Assembly: GCA_964406605.1 (NCBI GenBank)
Contig: CAYOSF010000021.1
Location: forward strand, 1-38,211
Source: CAYOSF01 sp964406605
GTDB lineage: Bacteria > Chloroflexota > Dehalococcoidia > DSTF01 > RBG-16-68-14
Length of the DNA: 38,211 nucleotides
Direction of reading: 5' to 3'
Shown: positions 7,038 to 15,559 of the stretch, in pieces
Layout: every line of letters begins with the position of its first letter
Position numbering within the stretch: the first letter of the stretch is position 1
Notes under the pieces: generated by a model
Databases searched by the model: none
What the model was told of the DNA's origin: nothing
What the model saw: the letters and a program-made list of their open reading frames with translations, nothing else
Program-made: the position numbers and the translations under genes

Positions 7038-7643
7038 TCAGGCACGCCATGCCTGCACCGGTTCAGGCGCCACCACCTGCGGATTCTCGGGATCGGACGC
7101 CCACCGTGCCGGATTGTCGACGATGTACTGTCGGATGCGGTTCAGGGAGGCCTCGTCCCGAATGATGTGTTCGTAGTAGTTGCGCTGCCAAATCGGCACA
7201 CCCGGCGTTCCGCGCCGTTCATTGATGCGTCTGGTGGTGGCGGATTTCACGGACCGCACGATTGTCGGAATCGAACCCACGACGGGCCTGCTGAACCGTT
7301 CAGCCTGTCGGTGGGGTGCGTTGCCCGGTAGGGGCACGGCATGCCGTGCCCCTACGGTTGCGGCGCTATGGGGTTCCAGGGTGTGAAGAATGCCGTGAAC
7401 ATGATTGGGCATGATCACGAACGCGTCCAATTGGACGCGGAGGAAATGGCTCGGGATGTCATTCCAGCACGCCTCAATCAGTTCGCCACATTCGTTCAAC
7501 CGCGCCTCGCCGCCCGGCACATCCCCGAACAAGCATTCCCGACCGTGCGCGCAGATCGTGACGAAATACGCGCCGGCCTGCGCGTAGTCGTAGCCCTTCA
7601 GGCGTATGGACCGGCGACGCCTCGGTTCGAAATCGTGCCTCAT
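7038..7643 (-). CDS. REP-associated tyrosine transposase (RAYT, Y1/TnpA_REP family)
   Basis: A 201-residue single-strand DNA transposase of the Y1 HUH family. It begins with RRRSIRLKGYDY and AGAYFVTICAHGRECLFG, the standard RAYT opening. The HUH metal-binding motif is His81/His83 in MPNHVHGIL. The candidate catalytic tyrosine is one of Tyr156/Tyr157 in WQRNYYEHIIRDE, and the C-terminal IRQYIVDNPARW is also typical. RAYTs are usually single-copy domesticated transposases that act on REP hairpins marked by GTAG. Such hairpins lie at 5601, 6951 and inside this gene at 7328 (residues about 97-106). The reading frame is intact, so the protein may be active. The start is the ATG at 7643, with GGGCAGG about 5 bases upstream. 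Confidence 0.9.
   Translation of the reverse strand: MRHDFEPRRRRSIRLKGYDYAQAGAYFVTICAHGRECLFGDVPGGEARLNECGELIEACWNDIPSHFLRVQLDAFVIMPNHVHGILHTLEPHSAATVGARHAVPLPGNAPHRQAERFSRPVVGSIPTIVRSVKSATTRRINERRGTPGVPIWQRNYYEHIIRDEASLNRIRQYIVDNPARWASDPENPQVVAPEPVQAWRA
7328..7355. repeat. Perfect 28-bp palindrome (REP-like) inside the RAYT coding sequence
   Basis: A perfect palindrome that begins GTAG and ends CTAC, with a 14-base arm (GTAGGGGCACGGCA). It contributes residues VGARHAVPLP to the RAYT protein, between the HUH motif and the catalytic tyrosine, without breaking the frame. Confidence 0.85.
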
Positions 7644-7742
7644 GTCCTGCCCGGATTGAGGAGATTGCGCGGTCCGCGTATCCCACTCGTAGGCTTACAG
7701 CGCCTCGCCTTTCACCAAGTCTATCTTACCCGCTCGGCCCGC

Positions 7743-7784
7743 CGAGGGGGTCCGTCGAAGGGCCGCCTTCGACCGCCCTCGGCC
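7743..7784. repeat. Imperfect hairpin upstream of tldD
   Basis: A nested inverted repeat with inner stem GTCGAAGG / CCTTCGAC around GCCG and outer stem CCGAGGG / CCCTCGG. It lies in the 246-bp gap between the divergent RAYT and tldD genes. It may be another REP-type element or a cruciform; no function is evident. The rest of the gap has a TATCAT box (7806-7811) that might be the tldD -10. Confidence 0.5.
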
Positions 7785-7889
7785 CTCGACCCTCGTCTCC
7801 TCTGCTATCATGCAGGTGCCCGCGCATTGCGGTCATCAAGCCGCTCCTGCGCCGCCCCAGAACGCGGCGCTGCGTGCTAGAAAGGCACC

Positions 7890-9341
7890 ATGTCCGACGT
7901 AGAAGGCAAGGACGCACCGGGCGCCGCGTTCCTGCGAGACGGCTTCGCCGTCGACCACGCGGTCGCCCAGAGCATCCTCGAGCTGGCCCTCTCGCGGGGC
8001 GGCGACTACGCGGAGCTCTACTTCGAGCACAGGACCGCCGGCAGCCTCGTCTTCGAGCAGCAGGCGGTGAAGAACGCGACCCGCGGCGTGATGGTCGGAC
8101 TGGGCGTTCGCGTCCTCCTGGGAGAGGCCGTCGGCTATGCCTATACCGAGGACTTGAGCACGGACGCCATGCGTCACGCGGCCGATACCGCCGCCAAGAT
8201 CGCCGCGAGCGGCAAGGGAGTGCCGCCCGTGGACGTGGTCCGCTACGAGACGCCGCAATACTACTCGATCGCCGGCAGCACCGTCGACGTCCCCGCCCGG
8301 GACAAGGTGGACCTCATGCGACGGGCCGACCAGGCAGCCCGCTCCTTCGATCCCTCCATCGCGCTGGTCGACATCAACTTCGTCGACGAGCTGAAGCACA
8401 TCGCCATCTTCACCAGCGACGGCCGGACGACGAGCGACGTCCAGCCTCTCGTGCGCATGAACGTCACCTGCCTCTCCGAGCGCGATGGCAGCCGGCAGAC
8501 CGCGCGCTGGGGAGGGGGAGGGCGCATGGGCATGTCCTACTTTGAGCAGTCGCCGCCCGAGGATCTGGCGCGCGAGGCCGCCCGGCAGGCGGTCCTGCTC
8601 CAGTCGGCGGTCGAGGCGCCCGCCGGCACCTTTCCCGTCGTCCTGGCAGCCGGCGACTCCGGCATCCTGCTCCACGAGGCCATCGGCCACGGACTGGAGG
8701 CCGACTTCAACCGCAAGAAGACCAGCAACTACTCCGACCGCATCGGCGAGCGGGTCGCCTCCGAGCTGTGCACGGTGGTGGACAACGGGACCATCCCCGA
8801 CAGCCGCGGCTCGATCAACGTCGACGACGAGGGCAACCTGCCGGGCGAGAACGTCCTCATCGAACGCGGCGTGCTCCGCGCCTACATCCAGGACAACGTG
8901 AGCGCCCGCGCCATGGGAGAGCGGCCGACCGGCAACGGCCGGCGCGAATCCTTCAAGCACGATCCGATGCCGCGCATGACCAACACCTACATGCAGGCGG
9001 GCGAATCGGACCCGGAGGAGATCGTTCGTTCCGTCCAGAAGGGCATCTACTGCGTCGCCTTCTCCGGCGGCCAGGTGAACATCAGCAACGGGGACTTCGT
9101 CTTCAGCGTGACCGAGGGCTATCTCATCGAGGACGGGAAGGTCGCGGCGCCCATCCGGAACGTGAACCTGATCGGGAACGGCCCGGACGTGCTCACCAAG
9201 GTGACGGCGGTCGGGCGCGATTTCGAGCTCAGCGACGGAAGGTGGACCTGCGGCAAGAACGGGCAGCAGGTCCCGGTTGGAGTCGGCATCCCGACGGTGC
9301 TGGTCTCTGCGATAACCGTGGGAGGGACGATGATGGGCTGA
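7890..9341 (+). CDS. tldD: TldD metalloprotease subunit
   Basis: A 483-residue TldD, the catalytic half of the TldD/TldE (PmbA) heterodimeric zinc protease that trims unfolded peptides and matures some RiPPs. The metal motif HEXXXH is His262-Glu263...His267 in LLHEAIGHGLEADFNRKK. The third ligand is probably the cysteine in RWTCGKNGQQVPVG near the C-terminus. Family motifs VFSGGQVNISNGDFVFSVTE and the GGTMMG ending are present. The start has AAAGG 6-9 bases upstream. Its partner pmbA begins 45 bp downstream on the same strand, so the two are probably co-transcribed. No RiPP precursor or modification enzyme lies nearby, which favours a general proteolytic role. Confidence 0.95.
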   Translation: MSDVEGKDAPGAAFLRDGFAVDHAVAQSILELALSRGGDYAELYFEHRTAGSLVFEQQAVKNATRGVMVGLGVRVLLGEAVGYAYTEDLSTDAMRHAADTAAKIAASGKGVPPVDVVRYETPQYYSIAGSTVDVPARDKVDLMRRADQAARSFDPSIALVDINFVDELKHIAIFTSDGRTTSDVQPLVRMNVTCLSERDGSRQTARWGGGGRMGMSYFEQSPPEDLAREAARQAVLLQSAVEAPAGTFPVVLAAGDSGILLHEAIGHGLEADFNRKKTSNYSDRIGERVASELCTVVDNGTIPDSRGSINVDDEGNLPGENVLIERGVLRAYIQDNVSARAMGERPTGNGRRESFKHDPMPRMTNTYMQAGESDPEEIVRSVQKGIYCVAFSGGQVNISNGDFVFSVTEGYLIEDGKVAAPIRNVNLIGNGPDVLTKVTAVGRDFELSDGRWTCGKNGQQVPVGVGIPTVLVSAITVGGTMMG

Positions 9342-9386
9342 CGCGCCGTGCCGCGCGGCATCGCCGATGTACATCCCGGAACAGCC

Positions 9387-10742
9387 ATGACAGAAGACCT
9401 GCTCACACTCGCTCAAGACCTTGTCGAACGGGCCCGACGAAACGGGGCCGACCAGGCCGACGCATTCATCGTCTCATCGACTGAGTCCTCCGTGCGGGTC
9501 CGCAGGGACGAGGTGGAGCGCATCATCGATGCCGGCTCGCGCGAGGCGAGCCTCCGCGTGATCAAAGGCAAGCGAACGGCCGTCTGCTCCAGCGCCGATA
9601 CCTCACCGAAGGCGCTCGACGAACTGGTGCGGAACGCTCTCGAACTGGCGACCGTGTCGGAGCCGGACGAGCACGCCGGACTGCCCGAACAGACCGACCT
9701 GGCCTTGGGCGAGCATCCAAACCTGCAGCTCTACGACGAGCGCATCGAATCGCTCTCGACGGAGGAGATGAAGGACGCCGCGCTGCGCTGCGAGCAGGCC
9801 GCGTTCGACTTCGACCCGCGCGTGACGAACTCGGACGGCGCGGAGATGGGCGTGGCGCGGAGCAACGTCGCGCTCGCCAATAGTCTCGGCTTCGGCGGCG
9901 CCTACCCATCGACGAGCGGCATGCTCATGGTGGAGGCGATCTGCGACGACGCCGAGGGCAAGAAGCGCAACGCCGCCTGGTACACCGTGGAGCGGGCCCT
10001 CCACCGCCTGGAGGCCGCCGAGGAGGTGGGCCGCAAGGCGGCCGCGCGCGCGGTGGCGAAGCTGGGCGCCCGCAAGCTGGAGACGACGACGATGCCCGTC
10101 GTCTGGGAGGCGCCGGTCGTCCATTCGCTCCTCCAGCTCATCAGCCAGGCCGTGTCGGGCGAACTCCTCTACCGCCGATCGACCTTCCTGGCCGATCTGC
10201 AGGGCGAGCAGGTGGCGTCTCCCCTCTTCTCGCTGGCTGACGACCCGTTGCTGCCGGGGCGGCTGGGCTCTCGCCCGTTCGACAGCGAGGGCGTATCCTC
10301 GCGCACCCTTCCGGTGTTCGAGCGCGGCGCGTTCCGGTCCTTCCTGTTCGACACCTACAGCGCGCGCCGGCTGGGCCGGTCGACCACCGGCGCCGCGACG
10401 CGGTCGCTTTCGTCCCCACCGGCCCCGGGGCCCAGCAACTTCGTCCTCACAGCGGGCGAGACGCCGCCCGAAGCGCTATATGAAGGGATCGAAGACGGGC
10501 TGCTCCTGACCGACATCATGGGTTTCGGCGTCAATCTCACCACCGGCGACTTCTCCCGCGGCGCGGAGGGGCTCAAGGTGGAGAACGGCCGCATCGCGTA
10601 TCCTGTGACGGAGATCAACGTCTCAGGGAACCTGAGAGACATGCTGGCGAGTATCGACGCCGTGGGCAACGACGTGCTCTGGCGAGGCCGCAGCGCCGCG
10701 CCGAGTCTGCGCATGTCCCGGCTCACGGTCAGCGGGTTGTAG
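9387..10742 (+). CDS. pmbA: PmbA/TldE, non-catalytic partner of TldD
   Basis: A 451-residue PmbA/TldE-family protein. It shares the TldD fold (a DEVERI...ASLRVIKGKRTAV opening, a TDIMGFGVNLTTGDFSRGAEG segment and an INVSGNLRDML C-terminus) but has no HEXXXH motif, as expected for the subunit that lines the cavity of the TldD/E protease. The ATG at 9387 fits family length better than an upstream in-frame codon at 9348. It follows tldD closely on the same strand. Confidence 0.93.
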   Translation: MTEDLLTLAQDLVERARRNGADQADAFIVSSTESSVRVRRDEVERIIDAGSREASLRVIKGKRTAVCSSADTSPKALDELVRNALELATVSEPDEHAGLPEQTDLALGEHPNLQLYDERIESLSTEEMKDAALRCEQAAFDFDPRVTNSDGAEMGVARSNVALANSLGFGGAYPSTSGMLMVEAICDDAEGKKRNAAWYTVERALHRLEAAEEVGRKAAARAVAKLGARKLETTTMPVVWEAPVVHSLLQLISQAVSGELLYRRSTFLADLQGEQVASPLFSLADDPLLPGRLGSRPFDSEGVSSRTLPVFERGAFRSFLFDTYSARRLGRSTTGAATRSLSSPPAPGPSNFVLTAGETPPEALYEGIEDGLLLTDIMGFGVNLTTGDFSRGAEGLKVENGRIAYPVTEINVSGNLRDMLASIDAVGNDVLWRGRSAAPSLRMSRLTVSGL

Positions 10743-10788
10743 TGGCTAGGGGCGTCCATGCGCGCGAGCCGACAGGCAGAGGGATGAC

Positions 10789-11277
10789 ATGGGTGTTGAG
10801 GAACAGGCGGAGCTGGTAGGCAAGCTGTTCTTGGCCGCCTTCTGCGGCGGCGTCATAGGCTGGCAGCGGGACCGACGCCGGTACGTGGCCGGCCTGCGCA
10901 CCATGGCGCTGGTCGCCATCGGCGCCTCGCTCTTCACCGCGATCAACGACGTGCTGGGCATCGATCGCGTTGCCGCCAACGTCGTCGTTGGGATCGGCTT
11001 CATTGGAGGCGGCATCATCTTCAAAGAGGGCGCCACCGTGCGGGGCATCACCACAGCATCGACCGTCTGGGCCGTCGCGGCGATCGGCATCGCCATCGGT
11101 GTCGAACTCTATTTGTTGGCGCTGGTGGCAACGCCGCTGGTCTTCATCATCCTCGAGATGAGGCCGCTGTCAGAGTACATCTCCGGCCGTCGAGAACGCC
11201 CGCCTATTCCACGCGCCCTGCGCCGGCGCTACCGTTCGACTGGCGATGGGGAAGACGCGGCGGGCCGCGAGGGGTAA
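10789..11277 (+). CDS. MgtC/SapB-family membrane protein
   Basis: A 162-residue protein matching the hydrophobic N-terminal part of the MgtC/SapB family. KLFLAAFCGGVIGWQRDRR, LRTMALVAIGASLFTAI and VVVGIGFIGGGIIFKEG followed by VRGITTASTVWAVAAIGIAIG are the characteristic membrane segments and loops. About four to five helices are expected, with a basic tail of some 30 residues. The family is linked to magnesium-limited growth and virulence in some bacteria, but many environmental homologues have no assigned function. The ribosome-binding site AGAGGGA is 4 bases before the ATG. The gene begins 46 bp after pmbA and may be in the same transcription unit. Confidence 0.85.
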   Translation: MGVEEQAELVGKLFLAAFCGGVIGWQRDRRRYVAGLRTMALVAIGASLFTAINDVLGIDRVAANVVVGIGFIGGGIIFKEGATVRGITTASTVWAVAAIGIAIGVELYLLALVATPLVFIILEMRPLSEYISGRRERPPIPRALRRRYRSTGDGEDAAGREG

Positions 11278-11331
11278 CCCGGGCGGGCCTGCCTTGACTT
11301 CTCGGCGTTCCTTGTCCATCATCACTCTGAT

Positions 11332-12087
11332 ATGAAGATGACCCACCAGCGTAGCCGAGTCGGCCTCATGTGGCTGCTGCTCGTCGCCAGCGTTGCGGCC
11401 GGTTGCGCCGGCAAGGCGGTGGCGCCCGACGAGCCGCTCACACCCGCCCCCAGCGGCACCGAGAACGTCGGCGTCGTCGTCGTCGAGGACCAGATCGTGC
11501 TCAGCGGGCGCCTGTTCGGCGCCCAGAACGACACACTGGTCATCCTCAGCCACATGGTCCGAAGCGACAAGACGGCATGGTACGGCTTCGCTGAGAAGCT
11601 GGCCGACAACGGCTACGCCGCCCTGGCCTACGACTTCCGGGGCTACGGCGACTCGGAAGGAGACCAGGACTACAGCAAGCTCGACGACGACCTTTCTGCC
11701 GTGGTGCGGTACATGCGGGAGCGCGGTTGGGCCAGGATCTTCCTCGTCGGCGCCAGCATGGGCGGTACGGCTTCCCTCGTCGTCGCGGCCGGGCAAGACG
11801 TGGCAGGGGTCGTCACCATCTCAGCGCCCTCAGAGTTCGACGAACTGCATGCCCTTGACGCGGTACCGAATATCAGCGCGCCGAAGCTCTTCATCGCCAG
11901 CGAGGATGACACGGCAGTGATGATCAGCATGGACGAGTTGATGGCGGCGAGCGGCGAACCCAAGGAGTCTCAGACCTACACCGGAGACGCTCACGGGACA
12001 AACCTGCTCCAACCCGACCAGAGCGAGCACGTTGCCGCCGTCGAGGACAGAATCCTCCAATTCCTGCAGGACTACGGAGGACCGTAG
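11332..12087 (+). CDS. Lipoprotein alpha/beta hydrolase
   Basis: A 251-residue exported hydrolase. A lipoprotein signal peptide ends in the lipobox VAAGC (lipidated Cys25). The rest is a compact alpha/beta-hydrolase fold with oxyanion-side ILSHMVRSDK, the DFRGYGDSEG loop, nucleophile elbow GASMGG (Ser142), acid in ASEDD (Asp192 or Asp193) and His221 in GDAHGTNLL. The closest architecture is the dienelactone-hydrolase/serine-esterase group, but the substrate cannot be inferred. It would be anchored on the outer face of the cytoplasmic membrane. Its 3' end overlaps the convergent coiled-coil gene by 16 bp. Confidence 0.85.
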   Translation: MKMTHQRSRVGLMWLLLVASVAAGCAGKAVAPDEPLTPAPSGTENVGVVVVEDQIVLSGRLFGAQNDTLVILSHMVRSDKTAWYGFAEKLADNGYAALAYDFRGYGDSEGDQDYSKLDDDLSAVVRYMRERGWARIFLVGASMGGTASLVVAAGQDVAGVVTISAPSEFDELHALDAVPNISAPKLFIASEDDTAVMISMDELMAASGEPKESQTYTGDAHGTNLLQPDQSEHVAAVEDRILQFLQDYGGP

Positions 12088-12719
12088 GTCGTCTGTTCCG
12101 GCGCGGGGACGTCTTCCACTGGAACGTCGGGGGCTTGTGCCGGCGCGGGGGCGCCTTCTACTGGAGCGTTGGGCTCTTGCGCCGGCGGGGGAGGCTCTTC
12201 CGGCCTCCGCTCCAGCGCCTCCATGCCCGACCGCACACTGGAAGTGAAGGCGTCTAGCTGCTGCTGGAGCTTACGCAGCATCTCCATGGCGTAGCGGTCC
12301 GCCTCGTCCATCTGCTCAGATGCCAGGCGCTCTCCTTCCGCGCTCTTCGTCTCCGCCTGCCTCCGGCCTTGCTCCACCAGACGCTCGGCCTCGCTCTGGG
12401 CCTCGGCCATGATCTGTTCGGCGCGGGCTTCGGCGGCCCTCACCACCTCCGACCCGCTCACCCTCCGGCCCACCTCTTCGTCCGCCCGCGACAACCGCAG
12501 GGCGACCTCCTCGTCCGCCTGCGCCAGCACCTCCTCCTTGCGCTCGAGAAGCTCTCGCGCCTCACGCACCTCCGCCGGAACGGCGGCGCGCAGTTGGTCC
12601 ACAAGGTCAAGCAGGCGACGCCGGTCGACAACGCTGCCGGTGCCGATCGGCAGACGCCGCGCTTCGCCGACCTGTTCTTCCAGCCGGTCGATGAGGTGTA
12701 GCAGATCGATGACGGCCAC
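12072..12719 (-). CDS. Coiled-coil protein downstream of coaD
   Basis: A 215-residue cytoplasmic protein with no signal peptide. Residues about 5-165 are a nearly unbroken charged helix or coiled coil (LLDLVDQLRAAVPAEVREAR..., then AEARAEQIMAEAQSEAERLV), reminiscent of DivIVA or ATP-synthase-b-like stalks. The last 45 residues are a low-complexity Pro/Ala/Glu tail. It is last in the operon with coaD, whose stop lies 6 bp upstream. A division or scaffolding role would be a guess. The annotated GTG start abuts its AAGGAGG ribosome-binding site with almost no spacing, so the true start may be a little further in or may depend on coupling to coaD. Confidence 0.7.
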   Translation of the reverse strand: MAVIDLLHLIDRLEEQVGEARRLPIGTGSVVDRRRLLDLVDQLRAAVPAEVREARELLERKEEVLAQADEEVALRLSRADEEVGRRVSGSEVVRAAEARAEQIMAEAQSEAERLVEQGRRQAETKSAEGERLASEQMDEADRYAMEMLRKLQQQLDAFTSSVRSGMEALERRPEEPPPPAQEPNAPVEGAPAPAQAPDVPVEDVPAPEQTTYGPP

Positions 12720-12725
12720 CTCCTT

Positions 12726-13217
12726 TCAGGACGCCTTACCCGGCGAGAACTTCTTGCGCAGTGCCTTCGCCACGTGCTTGGGCACCAACTTACTCGCATC
12801 ATAACCCAAGCTGGACACCTCGCGAATGCGCCTGCCGCTGATGAAGAGGTGCTCCAGGCTGGTCATGAGATAGACAGACTCGATCTCAGGCGCCATCCGC
12901 TTGTTCATCAGCGCCATGTCGAACTCAACTTCGAAGTCCATCGTAGCGCGAATGCCTCGCACGAGGATCTCTGCCGACTCTCCACGGGCAAAGTCGACGA
13001 CCAGCCCCTCAAACGCCTTCACCGTCACGTTGGGGCAGTCCTCCACCGCTTTCGCGAAGAGTTCAACGCGCTCCTTGGTGCCGAAGAGCGTCTGCTCCGA
13101 AGGCAGATCATACACTGCGACAACGAGACGGTCGAACAGGTTGGCGGCGCGCTGGGCGATGTCCACGTGCCCGATGGTAACCGGGTCGAAACGGCCTGGA
13201 AAGATGGCGACAGCCAA
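12726..13217 (-). CDS. coaD: Phosphopantetheine adenylyltransferase
   Basis: A 163-residue CoaD, which transfers AMP from ATP to 4'-phosphopantetheine in the fourth step of coenzyme A synthesis. The nucleotidyltransferase signature is intact: FPGRFDPVTIGHVDI (the T/HxGH motif), the LVRGIRATMDFEVEF substrate loop, and ISGRRIRE in place of the more usual ISSTxVRE. The start codon is TTG, backed by a strong AGGAGG ribosome-binding site at good spacing. It lies 49 bp after rsmD, the common bacterial pairing. Confidence 0.96.
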   Translation of the reverse strand: MAVAIFPGRFDPVTIGHVDIAQRAANLFDRLVVAVYDLPSEQTLFGTKERVELFAKAVEDCPNVTVKAFEGLVVDFARGESAEILVRGIRATMDFEVEFDMALMNKRMAPEIESVYLMTSLEHLFISGRRIREVSSLGYDASKLVPKHVAKALRKKFSPGKAS

Positions 13218-13266
13218 GATGGTACCTCCTGTCTTCGCGAGCGGGGCCTGAGCGGCCCTTTGCGCT

Positions 13267-13806
13267 CTACTCGCGGTACATGGTCACCTGCGTGTCTCCA
13301 TAGCGACGGCTCCAGGCGACCCGCATGGCACCCAGTTCGTCAGGTGGCTGGCGCCGATGGCTATGCTCCAGCACCAGCGTCGTACCCGGCGTGACCAAGT
13401 CCGACCGGGCGACGCGCTCGAGGGCCGCCAGGGCGGATTCATCATCATACGGCGGGTCCGCGAGCACCAGCGTGTACGGCCCTTCCAGGCGCGCCGGCAC
13501 CTGCTCCACTGCCAGCCGATGGACATGACCTCGATCCTCCAAGCCTGCCAGCGCGAGGTTCTCACTCACGAGCGCAGCGTTCTTCGCGTTCCGCTCCACG
13601 AAATCGCACCAGCCGCCTTCCCTGCTCAGCGACTCTATCCCCAACGCACCGCTTCCCGCATACAGATCGAGGACCCGCGACAGATCGGCATCGTGCGCCT
13701 CCAACGCATCAAAGATGGCCCCCCGCACCAAGTCAGAGCTGGGCCTCACCCCAGCCTGTGGCCGCTTCAAACGGCGCCCTCGTGCTGTCCCACCGGTGAC
13801 GCGCAC
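13267..13806 (-). CDS. rsmD: 16S rRNA (guanine966-N2)-methyltransferase RsmD
   Basis: A 179-residue RsmD-type SAM methyltransferase. It begins MRVTGGTARGRRLKRP (GTG start), then has PSSDLVRGAIFDAL, SAM-binding motif I LDLYAGSGALGIESLSR, and catalytic motif IV ADPPYDDE. Length and order are standard. It modifies the small-subunit rRNA during assembly. The start is only 4 bp after the stop of the GH18-like gene, so translation is likely coupled, and coaD follows. Confidence 0.95.
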   Translation of the reverse strand: MRVTGGTARGRRLKRPQAGVRPSSDLVRGAIFDALEAHDADLSRVLDLYAGSGALGIESLSREGGWCDFVERNAKNAALVSENLALAGLEDRGHVHRLAVEQVPARLEGPYTLVLADPPYDDESALAALERVARSDLVTPGTTLVLEHSHRRQPPDELGAMRVAWSRRYGDTQVTMYRE

Positions 13807-13810
13807 GGTT

Positions 13811-15466
13811 CTACGGCGTCACCGCGCCGGTGCGCTGCTCCACCGGGAGTTGGAGCTGCTGCCCCACGCGCATCGCCCCGTCGCTCACGATGAGTGTAAT
13901 GGTATAGGTGCCGGGCTCTGCCGGGGCGTGCCAGGTCACCAGCGCACCGACCTCGCCATCCAGGGCACCGCCGGACGCGGTCCAGCGGGGCTGGAGCAAC
14001 TCTCCGTTCGGTTTGACTAGCTCAACCTCACCCGTCTGCGCGTATTGCGCGACGGCGGGCCAAATGTTCGCGTTCGCGGTCAGAGTGGAGACATCTTCTA
14101 CCGCCACGCCACCCAATTGGTAGCGACGCGCGAGATCCAGCTTGAACGCCTCGCTGAACGCGTTCGCGAGCCATACCGTGCGGTCGCCACCACCGCCGGT
14201 GTAGCTGAAGACGACAGCGCGGGCCGTTTCATCCCAATGGAGCCCGCTGGCGCCCATGTCGGTCGCGAGATTCTCTCCCACGGCCTGCACCGCAGAGCCC
14301 GGCTCAACCGAGCCCTCCTCCGGCACTGCAATGGTGCTCGCAACAGACAACGCGTCCGTCAACGTAAGTGTGCGCACGCCGTCAACGCCGCGCTCCCTGC
14401 TGAGCGGACTGACTGTCAGGAGCAGCTTGTTGCCGCCAACGCGCGGAACCAGATAGGCCAGCACGCCCTCCAGACGCTCGTAGTACCGGTCACCTTCGGG
14501 CTCTTCCGGCAGCTTCACACGATCCACGAGCGGCATCAGCGTCTCCCAGTCGAAGCCGAGTGTGTCCCATTGGCCGCCTTGATCAACCGGTAGCGGCAGC
14601 GTAAGGGTGAGCTGGCGACCCTCGGCACGCAGGCCGGGCGAGAGCTCTCTCACGAACTCCACAAAGTCGTCGGCTCGCGAAGCGTCGATCGCGCGGTAGT
14701 CAAGGTCGATTCCGGCCACGTTGTTGTCACTCGCGAAGTCCAGGATCGCCTGCACGTGGGCGGCACGCAGATCGGGCGACGCGAGTATCGTGTTGAGTGT
14801 CTCGACTTCCGCCGCCGAAGACGCACCGATCGTGGGCGCCACGGCGACAGACAGCTCACCATCGACCGCAAGCGGGCCACCCGATATGCGGCCGTCGGGA
14901 GACGGCGCGAATCCGGTCGGATTCAGCGTGGTGAGGGCAGCGAGCGCTTGCGGGTCCAGCTCAGCTCCGGCGGGCAGACTTCCCATGACGACGCGCGCCC
15001 GCTCAACCAGGCGAAGTACGGCGACGTTAGACGGCAGTACGGGTACGTCGCCTTGGGCGGCGTTGCCCTCGGCGAGAAGCAGAGCGTCACCAAGCCGACG
15101 CCAGCGACCGTCTTGATACGTGTAGAGTGAGAGCTCATCGTCCTGGCTCACCGGCACGGACAGACTCACCGTGATGCGTGGCCGCGTTGAGGGATCCGGC
15201 GGCTCGTTCATCGAAAGATCCAGTAGGGGGCTGACGGCTTCGAAGCCGTCGGGCGGCGCGGGAAGATCCTCCCGCACCACGCTTGTTATCGGGCCAATGG
15301 CGCTTGGCTCGCCGCCGCCGTCGAAGATGGAAACTGGCGGGAGCACCAAAATGAGGAGGAGCAGCCCCAGGGCGACAGCAGCTACGACGATGATGGTGGC
15401 AGCCCGATCCCGCTGCTCTCGCGGTTCGGTCTGCAGGATGCGATCAAATGGCCCCTGCTCTTCCAT
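13811..15466 (-). CDS. Membrane-anchored GH18-like protein with degenerate catalytic motif
   Basis: A 551-residue protein with a short cytoplasmic tail, one transmembrane helix (about 22-42) and a large outside part. Residues about 205-460 resemble a glycoside-hydrolase 18 / YaaH-type barrel (AAHVQAILDFASDNN, then AGIDLDYRAID). The canonical DxxDxDxE signature reads here as ...Asp254-Leu-Asp256-Tyr-Arg258, so the catalytic glutamate position holds arginine. The protein is therefore probably a non-catalytic glycan- or peptidoglycan-binding barrel, if the assignment is right. Residues about 470-551 look like an immunoglobulin-type sandwich (VTWHAPAEPGTYTITLIVSDG). The ATG at 15466 has AGGAAG 4-9 bases upstream. 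It heads the rsmD-coaD operon. Confidence 0.7.
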   Translation of the reverse strand: MEEQGPFDRILQTEPREQRDRAATIIVVAAVALGLLLLILVLPPVSIFDGGGEPSAIGPITSVVREDLPAPPDGFEAVSPLLDLSMNEPPDPSTRPRITVSLSVPVSQDDELSLYTYQDGRWRRLGDALLLAEGNAAQGDVPVLPSNVAVLRLVERARVVMGSLPAGAELDPQALAALTTLNPTGFAPSPDGRISGGPLAVDGELSVAVAPTIGASSAAEVETLNTILASPDLRAAHVQAILDFASDNNVAGIDLDYRAIDASRADDFVEFVRELSPGLRAEGRQLTLTLPLPVDQGGQWDTLGFDWETLMPLVDRVKLPEEPEGDRYYERLEGVLAYLVPRVGGNKLLLTVSPLSRERGVDGVRTLTLTDALSVASTIAVPEEGSVEPGSAVQAVGENLATDMGASGLHWDETARAVVFSYTGGGGDRTVWLANAFSEAFKLDLARRYQLGGVAVEDVSTLTANANIWPAVAQYAQTGEVELVKPNGELLQPRWTASGGALDGEVGALVTWHAPAEPGTYTITLIVSDGAMRVGQQLQLPVEQRTGAVTP

Positions 15467-15559
15467 CTGCTTCCTAGGCACGTCCCTCGCGGGCCATCGC
15501 CCTAGCACGACCGAACAGCGTGGACAAGGCCGATAAGCAGCCGCTGGCTGGGCGCGCCC

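Noticed and set aside
7836..9416. A 526-codon open frame on the minus strand across tldD
   Set aside because: It is antisense to tldD in the mirror frame, with the low-complexity Val/Asp/His composition typical of antisense shadows. It has no recognisable domain.
7890..12087. Possible RiPP biosynthesis locus around tldD/pmbA
   Set aside because: TldD/E can mature RiPPs, but no precursor peptide, YcaO, dehydratase or dedicated transporter is near. The MgtC-like and hydrolase genes do not fit.
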